From Pseudocercospora fijiensis CIRAD86 (taxonomy: Eukaryota; Ascomycota; Dothideomycetes; Mycosphaerellales; Mycosphaerellaceae): 64,000 nt of DNA. Made by a program: the position numbers and the translations under genes. Numbering within the stretch: position 1 is the stretch's first letter; each line of letters opens with the position of its first letter. The notes beneath the pieces are model-generated. The model was not told the origin of the DNA. It saw only the letters and a list, made by a program, of their open reading frames with translations, and ran no database searches. Positions 33,730 through 43,392 of the stretch are shown here, in pieces. The stretch spans positions 2,233,386 to 2,297,385 of the forward strand of contig NW_006921533.1 in the NCBI RefSeq assembly GCF_000340215.1. The letters run 5' to 3'.

Positions 33730-36677
33730 CCTTTGTTGTTTAGAGTGTATTTTCAACCCTTGTAAGCTACCGAAGGTTAATATTAGTCTTCCGGACCTTC
33801 CGTTAAGTAAGTAACTAAACCCCTTCTAGCCTAGTATGTACTAGGGTCTTCTAAACCTTAGCAATCTTATACTATTAGCATATAATAGACCTGCTAGTAA
33901 ATACTAGCTATAGAGCGGACAGAAGTAGCGGAAGTAAGTAGTTTATAGCCGTATAGAAGGCTAATTTTAACGCTGTTGCTATAAAGCTAATATTCGGATA
34001 ATAAGCCTATCTTATCGCTATACCTAAGTTAGATTTCCACCCTCTCTAGTACGCCGCTAACTATACTAAAATTAATAGCAAAGGAGCTAGAAGAAGAGGA
34101 TACTAGAATAATATTAAGGCGGCTTAGTAAGCCGGCTACACCCGTAAACCTAGACCTAGAAACAGACGACCTTCCTTCTATTAAAGACCGCTATCTAAGG
34201 CTCGAGTAGTTAATCTATCGGCTTGTTAGTAAGGTATATTTATTAGAGCGGCGACTCGACGAGTTTAGTCGACGTTAGGCTTAGTAGGCGCATCGTCGTC
34301 TACTAGTTAATATAGTTAAGCGGCCTTCGAAGGTGCTACGGTTAGTCCGCCGCGAGGCAACGTCTAGTCGTAATAACTAGGGGTAAGGTCGTAGAAGTCG
34401 TTATAGTACTTAATATAGAGGTACTAACCGCAGTCGTTACAACGCTATCTTATAGTATATTTATCTACTTGCTACTTCTAATACCTCTTTTTAAATACGT
34501 AGAATTAGTAGTATTTGCGGTCTATTCGAATAGGCTTGTATTTATTAAGAAAGTAGAGTTAAATAGGCAACTTAGTCTTGCCCTGTTTAATATATTCCCC
34601 TCTCTTACTAACCCTTAGTTGTTTCCGGTGTCTTAGTAGATTAATCTTCGAGGCAACCTCTTCTATTAACTTAATATTAGTCTCGTATAGACTATAGATT
34701 TCGCGTAAGCTAGAAAGGATTAGATTCTACGCTAGTCGATAGCGGAAGAGCCGGTATATATTATAGTGCGAGGACTTCGTTATCTAGTCGTACGATTGAG
34801 GGTCGCTATATTTATGCTTAGTAAGCAAGTAGGCGTTAATACACATAGCATCAAGTAGCTAGAAGAATAGCGGCATCTAGTTGCGATAGCTAATAAGCTA
34901 AGTCGGATAATAGGAGCGCAACTAGTCGTAAATATTAACGCCGCCTATATAGAGGTTGTACTCGATAGTAACTCGAGGCTAGCTAATAACCCTCCGCCTA
35001 TCCGAGGCCTACGGTGCGGGCTCGTAGATAGCCGTAATAAAGTCCTTTTTCTATTTGTTAGTGTTTCCTCTTATAACTAGCGCTCGGCGCTTTATCTCGT
35101 CTATTTCGTAACCCGTATATGCTATTGTTTCGAGGTAAACGAGGTTTGAATCTTACTATAGAAGCGATAGAACGGCACCGTTGCCTAAGGCCGTAACTGT
35201 ACCTACTAAAGTGCTAGGTAGGAGGCGGGTCTTCTTCCTACTACTAACTATCGCCTTCCTTAATACTTATAGATAATCTATACTATTAGACTTATAGGTA
35301 CTATATCTAGCAACGCTAGCGAAGCGCATGTACGATAATAATAGTATGTTAGTAAATCTATTGTCTATATAGATGCAGTGTTGCCTACCTGCTAGCAAAC
35401 TAAGTGCTAACCGGAGCGTAGCACGAGCCGTTGCCGAGAGCCGCTTAATATAGGCCTTCGCAACTATAACCTCTTCCTTACTCTTATACCCTTCTAGCAC
35501 TCGCGCTACCTCTTCGTTATTAAGCGGACGGTCGTTCTCGAAGCTAGAGATAAGCGAATTAAACGTATAATCGTATACGTAACTAGCATTACACAAAGCG
35601 AGCAGCTTATAACCCTCTAGACAAGGCTTGTTCCTAATAACCTTAACGTGTCTACTACGGCTAGTAAAGCGGACAATAATCTCGTTAATCGATACCTAGC
35701 TTCGAGGTAAGTAGTGTCTCTTAAACGCGGCCTTTATACAACTGCTAATCGGCTCTAGTTTTATATACTAATGCTTCGTTGCTAGCACCTAATCCTTTAC
35801 AACGTTAGATAGCTTAATAAACCTCTTTACCTACTAGAAGCGGCGTTTCTTTATAAACCGTATAGCACGGTAGTACGGCATTATTAAATCGTTAGACTAG
35901 CAGTCGCTAGGCGTGTTTTAACCTACTACGCTAATATAATACACTAGTCCGAGCTAGATATCAATTTCCGCCGCTTTAATAGGTTTATAATTGGCCGCCT
36001 GTCGCTTAACCTTATTAGTAAGGCTATTATCTTATTACTACTTAATATACTAATTAGTAAACCTAGTAACTAATTCCTTTACTTCGGGGGTCTAAAACAG
36101 CTCCTAGACCCTCTATAGGAGATTCTAGGCCTTTCCGAACTCGGTATAACTAGTAGCGTAGTCTTTATACCTATTTCTAGTAGCAGAAGCGTAGTCGCAA
36201 TCCGCCGGCAATTCTATATCGTGCGAGTAGTCCCTATCGACGTCGGGGACGTAGAATTAACGCTCTATACTCGGTAGGGCCTATAGAGGATCGAAGTTCT
36301 ATTACCGAGGAAGATCTAGCCCTTCTACTATAGTAAACTCGACCTTTTCCGCTCTAAATTCGCCGTCGTACGAATCGGTCTCCTCCGCCGGTACCCGGGG
36401 GTTTGCCGCATCTAGTTCCGCCCCTTCCTCCTTCTACGACTCGAGCCCTTCGTTAGGCAAGGCCTTATTAGTCACTCGATGGAAAGTAGTAAACAGAGAC
36501 ATTATTCACTTAAAAGAGCAAGGGTTTAATAGTTAATTATATGCTCAGCTAGTATATAAAGGGTTCTATCTAATAGCCAAGACTCGGAAGGCCTATATAC
36601 TGAGTTGCCGCACCTGCAAGCTACCCTTCCTAGTGGAAACCTTCTAACTAGTAACGAAAATACTGAACTATAAAGGG
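33729..36677 (-). mobile_element. piggyBac-like DNA transposon, RIP-degenerate
   Basis: Ends read CCCTTTGTTGTTTAG...TATTTTC at the left and, on the opposite strand, CCCTTTATAGTTCAG.TATTTTC at the right, a short imperfect terminal inverted repeat. The interior codes on the minus strand for a piggyBac-type transposase. Flanking sequence on both sides belongs to one 224 bp unit, so the insertion point is known: ctaaacat on the left and atcgcac on the right. This suggests a 2-3 bp AT(C) duplication instead of the TTAA usual for piggyBac, although RIP may blur the edge. Confidence 0.78.
34450..36502 (-). pseudogene. piggyBac-like transposase remnant (DDE_Tnp_1_7 type)
   Basis: The frame starts with ATG at 36502 (MSLFTTFHRVTNKALP). 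It is interrupted by TAG stops, and an open section lies at 35267-35596 (109 codons). Family marks are IYIDNRFTNILLLSYMRF (the second acidic region, normally DNxF), then YEIDEIKRRALVIRG, and YNLYIGGVNIYDQLRSYY with LFFQLLDAMCINAYLL downstream. In the last block the normally acidic GGVD position is Asn, one G-to-A change. The C-terminal end near 34450-34600 is uncertain. The gene is dead. Confidence 0.82.
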
Positions 36678-36724
36678 ATCGCACAATCACTATGCTTTCA
36701 GCTGTTAGAAAGATCGCAAAGACT
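36678..36724. repeat. Right-hand remainder of the split 224 bp unit
   Basis: The sequence cgcacaatcactatgctttc... through gcaaagact matches 33505-33549. It retains C and G at the five positions where the left copy has T and A, so it is the un-mutated version. The transition to normal island composition is immediate to the right. Confidence 0.88.
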
Positions 36725-36862
36725 CTGGCTCTAGGAGCGCGCAGCCGACGAGGACGAGACGATATGAACGGTCTATAGCAAAGAAAGCTACGAAACAGAA
36801 TGTAGACAGGCTTGAACAAACTACAGCACCACATTCTCTATAAGATCTCAGTATCTCGGAGA

Positions 36863-37067
36863 AGTGAGTGAGTGAGTGAGTGAGTGAGTGAGTGAGTAAG
36901 TGAGTGAGTGAGTAAGTAAGAGAGTGAGAGAGTGAGAGAGTAAGAGAGTAAGAGAGTAAGAGAGTAAGAGAGTAAGAGAGTGAGAGAGTGAGAGAGTGAG
37001 AGAGTAAGAGAGTAAGAGAGTAAGAGAGTGAGAGAGTGAGAGAGTGAGAGAGTAAGAGAGTAAGAGA

Positions 37068-37103
<36 letters not shown>

Positions 37104-37147
37104 GAGAGTAAGAGAGTAAGAGAGTAAGAGAGTAAGAGAGTAAGAGA

Positions 37148-37187
<40 letters not shown>
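36863..37187. repeat. Long GAGT/GAGAGTAA/GA microsatellite
   Basis: 325 bp on the plus strand are built only of A, G and T: (GAGT)n, then mixed GAGAGTAA and GAGAGTGA units, with two pure (GA)n runs at about 37074-37100 and 37152-37187. Reading frames through it (Ser/Leu/Tyr repeats on the minus strand, up to 194 codons) are artefacts of the repeat. It lies between the transposon boundary and an SDR pseudogene. Confidence 0.9.
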
Positions 37188-37190
<3 letters not shown>

Positions 37191-37239
37191 GAGCTCATCC
37201 CTGCAGAAGTTCTCTCCTTGTAACGCTAAATTCATCGAA

Positions 37240-37830
37240 ATGACCTCAGGACGCTTCGCCAACAAGGTTGTAATGGTGGCCGGTGGCACATCAGGCCTGG
37301 GCGTAGAGACATGAGAGCTTTTCTTTCAAGAAGGCGCCAAGGTCTTCGTGGTAGGCCTCGAACAACGAGATATCCTTCAACGAGGCGGCAACCAGAGCGA
37401 CATTTCGAACGTCTCGGACCGTGAGAGCGTAATGAAGGCCTGCATTGAGAAGTTTGGTCGTCTGAACGTACTCTTCCACAACGGAGCTCGACTCGCGGCC
37501 TAGCGACAGTTGTGGACCATAACGTCGCTACTTCCGATGCTGTGATCAAGACGAACTTGTGCGGACGTCCAGTTTTCTAGCTCGCAAGAGCTGCGATTCC
37601 ACAGATGAGAAAGCAAGGCAAAGGCTCGATAGTTTCGACTGCAAGCACATCAGGATTGCTCGGCCAGTTTCGAGGAGGAGGTCCTTGATGTCGAGGAGGT
37701 CTGACTGGTTTGATGAGCACATAGCTGTCGCAGACCTTGTTGGCCTTCATCGGCAGGACTTTCACGCCTCGTACTCTCGGTGCGAATGGCTTACCCAAAG
37801 TTCTCTCTCTTGATTTCCACGCGGCGACAA
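37240..37830 (+). pseudogene. SDR-family dehydrogenase/reductase pseudogene
   Basis: The frame begins with ATG at 37240: MTSGRFANKVVMVAGGTSGL, with the SDR cofactor glycine motif (GGTSGLG). TGA stops it at 37312-37314. Beyond it the same protein continues (ELFFQEGAKVFVVGL, SDISNVSDRESVMKACI, FGRLNVLFHNGA), then shifts frame and resumes with IPQMRKQGKGSIVSTAST and GLLGQFRGG. The catalytic YxxxK block is destroyed by deletion, although GGLTGLM follows. At least two frameshifts and several stops are present. It lies next to the RIP-mutated insertion, so RIP leakage may have contributed, but the frameshifts cannot be explained that way. Confidence 0.75.
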
Positions 37831-38392
37831 CCAAGAGGTCCTTTCAGGGAAGATTCTCTCTGCAATTGCACGAGTCTGTCTCTGCTTAAGAATAGATCAT
37901 CTCTGCATTTGCATACTCCTGTCTCTGCTTAAGCCTTGGATTATCGCGGATCAACATGTGCAAATGAGCGTACGACCAGCCACAACAGCCTCAACAGCTT
38001 GGCCCTGGGCACTGTACGAGGACGGCTTGCTCTTGGTATGCTTGAATCAGACTTGCGAGAGAGTGTGTAGGTAGCCATTATGCGCAGGTCAGGATTCGCA
38101 GTGAGAGCCGTGGACGATGATCGCAATTCCTGAGTTATCGCCCAAACTCCCCGATGTGGAAAGATCAGGTACTGTGCTCGTAAATCCTACGCCAGGGCTT
38201 GCTTGGCATGGGTCATCAGCGAAAAGTTGACATTGGCAAAGTCGGTGTTTCGAGATATATAAAGGACGAAAGCGAAGCTCGAAATCGAATACTCCAGCAG
38301 TCAGCTCAACTCCACCCAGCAACAACATTCGTTCAAAGATACATACCAGGTTCAACCACTCTTTTCACAGCCACACTCATTCCACAAGCACA
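37831..38392. other. Intergenic region, hydrophobin promoter
   Basis: No gene is supported. The right part is the promoter of the hydrophobin gene. A partial direct repeat is visible near 37864-37930 (ctgtctctgcttaag twice). Confidence 0.5.
38256..38264 (+). promoter_or_regulatory. TATA box of the hydrophobin gene
   Basis: TATATAAAG about 130 bp upstream of the ATG at 38393, followed by an AC-rich leader (acaacattcg, cacaagcaca), as expected for a strongly expressed fungal secreted-protein gene. Transcription start would be near 38290 if the box is used. Confidence 0.55.
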
Positions 38393-38932
38393 ATGCAGTT
38401 CACAACAGCGATCCTCGCCCTCTTTGCGACCGGTGTTCTCGCAGCTCCCCACGCGGAAGCACCAGGAAAGTCGGGCCCATCTAGTCAGCCCGCTCAGTCC
38501 GACCAGCAAGGTAGCCAACAAGGCGGCTCTGGCTCCGGCCACGAAGGTGGAGGAGGCAAAGGCTCCACAGCCATAGGGAACGGCAACACCGAAACCAACA
38601 CCGAAACCAACATCTGCAGCAACAAAGGCAACGCAGCCTTCTGCTGCCCCACTGCAAACAACAATTCAGGCTTATTAGCTTTGCTCGGCCTGAATGGACT
38701 AGGCGGAGGGTCGTGCACTGGCCTGACCGGAGGAAGTGATTGCTCTACGGGCACAGTAATGTGCTGCCCAAACTCCGCAGTCACGAACAATGTCGTAAGT
38801 CGCACCGGAGATTGATCACACGTGGGCTTACTTTGTGCGCAGGGACTTATTCCGATCAACATTCCCATCACTCTTGCCAGCAGCCAATGCAGCACCGGTG
38901 ACCAGTCGATTCTAGGCCCTCTTCTCGGATGA
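38393..38932 (+). CDS. Hydrophobin, class I-like
   Basis: Small amphipathic wall protein that assembles at air-water interfaces. Proposed structure is join(38393..38794, 38843..38932), 163 residues. Signal peptide is residues 1-17 (MQFTTAILALFATGVLA). About 60 residues of Gly/Ser/Gln-rich linker follow, with NTETNTET. The eight-cysteine pattern is complete: ICSNKGNAAFCC, SCTG, DCSTGTVMCC, and QC in exon 2. Spacing is C-x8-CC-x22-C-x8-C-x6-CC-x24-C, closer to class I than class II, though the last gap is long. The 48 nt intron (gtaagt...gcgcag) lies between Cys7 and Cys8. The long glycine-rich N-terminal extension is unusual for short hydrophobins. Confidence 0.88.
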
Positions 38933-39156
38933 AGGGCGAGCGACAATTGCGATATGCTTGCCACATAATGCTCCGGTGCGAGCACTGCAGCTATCAGGAA
39001 CGGGTTCTCGGTATGGGTGGTAATGGATGCCTAGATAGAAGACTTAGTAGTATCTGACAAGCTTGGAATGCGCGGTATCTGCAAGCATCTTTCGTGCTGC
39101 TTTATACTCCCTTAATTTCGCTATCAATTCATAAACTCCGTGTCACGGAATGTCTA

Positions 39157-41382
39157 TCACTCGTCCTGTTCGTCCATTTGCTCCTCCCAATCCAGCTGGA
39201 AGTCCGGCCTACCGTATCGCCACTCATCGAAAGGAACAGTCCCTGGCATTTCAGTGCCATCACTCAGCTTCAGTCGTGGAAAGTGGTCGTTTGACCAGAT
39301 GTAATGGCAGCCTGGTCGAGGGGAAGCACCAAAGTTAGCACCTGGTCGGAGGCTACCAGAGATGGCTGTGGCATTCGCGCTTCCGCGAGGGCGTGCTGCG
39401 TCTGGGTTGTAAGCGCTTGAGTTCACGTCATAAGGGGCGAGCCCTAAGAAATAGCAACCATAATCTGCAACCCGGTCCAAAAGTGTTTGAGGCTCGTCTT
39501 CAGCACTCGAACTTGAGCTGGCTTGGACTTGGTCGTCCTTTGACGAGTCTTCCGAACGCGGCTTGTCAGGAATCTCAACCGCTTGTCGCAGACTCTCGGC
39601 CATACTCTCGTTGACCAGGACGAGGGCACCGCTGTGCCAGCCAGCAGCAGTCACATTCAGCGCGAAGTATGCGCCGAGCCCATCATCATCATCGCTCTCG
39701 GAATTGACCCCATACTTCTGAGCCCAATCTCTGCCTTCCTGCTCGATCCATTCGCTAACCTCTCCTTGAGCAGTAATTCCAGGACTGCCAATTGCCATTC
39801 TTACACGCTCGGCTGCTTCTTCTTCGTCCACGCCACCAGAAGTAATGAAGGAGACCCATTCACGTTTCTCCTGCTCGAACCAGACTCTTCGGCCCTCGGT
39901 ATATGCATGCGGCACCAGGCGTCCATCTCCGCCGATGCCTTGATTCCTCATGCCTCGCAAACGGCCTTCGGGTACACCCATACCGCCAAGACCAAGTGCA
40001 CCACAGGACTGTGGCTCGTATCCATAAGAAGTAATATAGCCAGGTGCGTGCAGAGCATGAAAGTGATAGTCACCGAAGGCGAGAGAGATGACTTGCTTGT
40101 TCTGCAACGCGGGAATCCGCTTGAAGACGCGGCGAGTTGATGCTTGGTTAAGAACGCGTGGCATGATGCTGTCTTGGTTGCTGGTTAAAACAGCGCCAGA
40201 TTTAGTGAACACAGCGAAGTTCTGGAAAGAGCCTTGCACATCGGTGACAAATGTGGCATCAGACCCGGCGCCCTTCGATGTGGGAATAGGGATCTCAACA
40301 GGCTCAGGCATGTCCCGAGTGCGATGAGGAGAGGTGATCTCCACTGCGAAAAGCTTGCCAAGGTGTGTGTTGAAGAGGATGGTGTTTTCCATAACCACAA
40401 AGTTCAGTACCTCGCCAGTATCTGCATCTTCTGGCAGCTCGCTCTTCTGAACATGTCGTGTTTTGGAGACGACAGCACTTTCCAGAACAAGCGCCGCATC
40501 AAGTGTGTCACACTCATCAGGTTCCAGCTGAAGCGGCTCCCACAAGACAAGACCTGTGCCTTCGATCAGAGCTACGCTGCGATTCCAGCCAGCGACCACT
40601 TTCTTCACGACACCAGCTCCACTATCGCTTCCATTCTCTTTGATAGTGTGGTGGACAAATTTGACTCGCAATCCCGGAAGGTCGATGTTGTTCCAACTCC
40701 AGATCATGCCGCTGTCGCTCAGTGCTAGAACGTGAGATCTGCCGGCCGAGAATTGCTTGATGGCTGTGGCTGGGTCGTAGCGATCCTTCGGTTGCGGCAA
40801 TCCCGTTGGGAATTGCAGCGGCGTCGGCGAACGGTGAGACGGTTGCAAGTGAGGTGGCCGACGATGGTCAAATTGCAGACCATCCAGCACGCCAACCGTA
40901 TACAAGGCACCCTTGGCAGTTAGCAATGTAGTGCTCCAGCCACCACATTGAATGTCTGATATGACACCCAGCTCTTCAAGGCCCTCCATCTCACCTGGCC
41001 AACTTACGTGCCTCGTCCTACGCGGCACTCTGCGAAAGCCAGGGCCACTCAGGATACGTGGTCCCGGATGCTCATTGGAATGACCGAGACAGCCTTTCTC
41101 ATTGTTTCCCCACGTGAAGATCTTGCTCTGGGTACGAAGCCGCTTGTATAACTTCTGCCACCGCTCGCCGTCCGTTTGGGCTACTGGCTGGTTGGGCACG
41201 CGGAAGTCGTGTCGAACGAGAGCAGACCAGAATGTGCTCTCGTGCATGAAGTCAGGTTTGTGTAAGGCTTTACATGTTGCAGTAAAGCTGAGGAAACTGG
41301 GAGCGTCGAGGTATGGGAAGATCATCAACAGGAGATCAACCGGGAGGTCGAGAAGAGTGGTAGACGCCTTGTCGGCCGCCAT
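39157..41382 (-). CDS. F-box and RCC1-repeat protein, SCF-associated factor 1 (Saf1) type
   Basis: Probably a substrate receptor of an SCF ubiquitin ligase; yeast Saf1 marks adenine deaminase Aah1 for degradation on entry to quiescence. The frame gives 741 residues from ATG 41382 (MAADKASTTLLDLPVDLLLM). An upstream in-frame ATG at 41502 would add 40 residues of weak quality. F-box is at about 10-55 (LDLPVDLLLMIFPYLDAPSF). RCC1-like repeats follow (IFTWGNNEKGCLGH, ALYTVGVLDG, SAGRSHVLALSDSGMIWSW, GWNRSVALIEG, AFGDYHFHAL, AAGWHSGALVLVN), as expected for a beta-propeller. An acidic/serine segment lies near 640. No introns. It is first in a run of four minus-strand F-box or F-box-like genes. Confidence 0.86.
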   Translation of the reverse strand: MAADKASTTLLDLPVDLLLMIFPYLDAPSFLSFTATCKALHKPDFMHESTFWSALVRHDFRVPNQPVAQTDGERWQKLYKRLRTQSKIFTWGNNEKGCLGHSNEHPGPRILSGPGFRRVPRRTRHVSWPGEMEGLEELGVISDIQCGGWSTTLLTAKGALYTVGVLDGLQFDHRRPPHLQPSHRSPTPLQFPTGLPQPKDRYDPATAIKQFSAGRSHVLALSDSGMIWSWNNIDLPGLRVKFVHHTIKENGSDSGAGVVKKVVAGWNRSVALIEGTGLVLWEPLQLEPDECDTLDAALVLESAVVSKTRHVQKSELPEDADTGEVLNFVVMENTILFNTHLGKLFAVEITSPHRTRDMPEPVEIPIPTSKGAGSDATFVTDVQGSFQNFAVFTKSGAVLTSNQDSIMPRVLNQASTRRVFKRIPALQNKQVISLAFGDYHFHALHAPGYITSYGYEPQSCGALGLGGMGVPEGRLRGMRNQGIGGDGRLVPHAYTEGRRVWFEQEKREWVSFITSGGVDEEEAAERVRMAIGSPGITAQGEVSEWIEQEGRDWAQKYGVNSESDDDDGLGAYFALNVTAAGWHSGALVLVNESMAESLRQAVEIPDKPRSEDSSKDDQVQASSSSSAEDEPQTLLDRVADYGCYFLGLAPYDVNSSAYNPDAARPRGSANATAISGSLRPGANFGASPRPGCHYIWSNDHFPRLKLSDGTEMPGTVPFDEWRYGRPDFQLDWEEQMDEQDE

Positions 41383-41956
41383 GCTGAAATATGTTTGAGT
41401 TGAGCTATGGGCTTCGCATGTCAGGTCGCTGGCTGGAGTCTCGTTCTGCGAATGCAGCAGTAGTGCGTCTAACTGGCATCTACCGTCGCGGCTGCAGTGC
41501 ACATGAAAGTGGACCCATGGCGGTAGAACCCAGGCTGACTAAGTACTGTCTTGGCGTCAAAGTTGGCTCGCCTCGCGTTGTTTTCGACAGGCTTCATTTC
41601 TCATCCTTTCACGACAATTCAACTCATTCGCCTGCCGTGGATCATGGTTGATGCCTTATCGTACCTCACGCGTCAAAAAGGGAGGCTGCTCGCTGTCTGC
41701 AAGAAAGCGGGCGAGCAACTGAAGAAACATACCCCCTCGACATGCCAGCTAAGAGATGCAGACGGCAGGACTGTTGCTGCATTTGGATATCGATAAAGTG
41801 CTAGCTATAATACATAGCAAAAGTCTTGCGATTGACCATAGTCATCGGAGTCACAGCAGAGCTGCTTTGCTCAAGCTCTTCATGGCCGATACAGGTATGC
41901 GCATCTTAGAACGCTTCGGAATACAGGTGTTAAGCTTGTTAGAATAATAGCACCCA
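41383..41956. other. Intergenic region, nothing recognised
   Basis: Divides two minus-strand F-box-type genes. It should hold the promoter of the Saf1-type gene near 41390-41600. No repeat or RNA gene was seen. Confidence 0.45.
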
Positions 41957-43103
41957 TCAGAACCAGTTTGGCTGCGACTTTGGCTTTTCCAACAGGAACA
42001 TCTCCTCCAGCACTGCCGCCCTCACTATGTTGTCCACCTTTGCTGAGACTGCAGCTTGGACATGGTCGCGTGCCCACGTAGTATGGACCATATACTTGAA
42101 CGGCGAAGTCTCGTCCATTTGAGGCATGTTCAGTGCTTTGGCACGCTTATTCATCTCGTGCGCCAGCTCTTGATCGCTCAGCCGGGCAGCTCTAGGCACG
42201 ATACCCCAGCTCTGCAAGCTGTTAGCACAGCCGACATGGTAGTGTCGAACGGACTTACCATTGCGCCTGTTCTGCTGTACTGCTCGCCGAGAATGACGGG
42301 AACATGTGAGAATATGCCAGGATCTCCACCGATCATGTCAAGCCAACATAACATATCTTTGGGCTCCCTTAACCCGAGGATCTGAAGGCCTTTTTGCGAA
42401 GTGGCGATAAGGACATTTCGCAAATCTTCTCCGAGAGTCCGATCGTTGTGGTGCATGTGGTAATTAATGAGAGTTTGTGCCACCTTTGCGACCATCTGGC
42501 TGCTGGTTTGTGCTTCTCCGGAATCATCCCATTGCCTCACAAGTTCACCAGTCGAGCGGTAGACCCAGTGTTTACTGAAGCGGGACAGCCGATCACTGAA
42601 TAGCGAGATGCCCTTTCGATGCTTGAAGGCGTGCGAGAGCATGACAATGCCTCGAAGCTCAACGAAAGCAACAAGAGCATCAAGAAATGCAGTCGGCGTG
42701 CCTGTTGACAAACCGCAGTCATTAGCATCTTGGAACAACTTTTGCAAGTTGTAGAGTTCTAAGAATGGCGGAACGACATTACTGGTCTTCATGTCTCGGG
42801 GGGATGCAATGCTTACCATCTTCTGCAGCCATGTCCAGAGGGTAATCGCAATATCTATCGGTCAATTGCTTTAGGCGGTGGAGCGAACGAGCAATGCTGG
42901 GTCCGACACATAGCTGCTGATTCTCCGACAGATCGATCAATTGTCGGAAGTACTCGCTAATACGGCGACATTTCTGAATATCTCTGGCTGGCAGCCACGA
43001 AAGGACAGCCTGGTGATTGTCAGTACAGATGTGAATTCAACAATGGCCCACCCATACACACCAACTGGATCTCTGCTGGTAGCGCGTCAAGAGAAGTTGC
43101 CAT
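41957..43103 (-). CDS. F-box-like protein, four exons, function unknown
   Basis: Proposed structure is complement(41957..42211, 42259..42758, 42817..43009, 43062..43103), 329 residues. Exon lengths keep frame across three introns of 52, 58 and 47 nt (donors gtgtgt, gtaagc, gtaagt). Exons 1-2 join to DALPAEIQL/AVLSWLPARDIQKC, an F-box-like helix pair, followed by RRISEYFRQLID. The rest is alpha-helical with no named domain (LYNLQKLFQDAND, AFVELRGIVMLSHAF, QTLINYHMHHNDRTL) and ends KPKSQPNWF. It probably belongs to the poorly described fungal F-box-like proteins that recruit SCF substrates. The second acceptor (ttcttag) lacks a clear branch site, so that junction is the least certain. Confidence 0.65.
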
Positions 43104-43392
43104 GATGTTCGAAGTCGTTTGCAGTGCTTGAACGTGGAAAGCGCCTTGCTGCATCTGAGGCAACAGCGCGGGCCGCGCCGGACCTCCGAGCAAGGGATCT
43201 GAGCGAGTATCTGTCCTTCTGCATCTGAGAGTCTCGTTCTTGCACATTTACGGAATCGAAGATGGGTTACCAAAATTATTCTACGTAATGCTACCATTCA
43301 GATAGCCATTGTCGCGGTGCAAAAACAGCGCGAACTGAGGACGAAGCGACCACGTAAACTCCCCAAATTTCACACGCATCCCTTTCGGCCTG

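Noticed and set aside
36705..37289. 194- and 116-codon minus-strand frames of Ser/Leu/Tyr repeats
   Set aside because: They are read-through of the GA-rich microsatellite; no protein family has this composition and the frame depends only on repeat phase.
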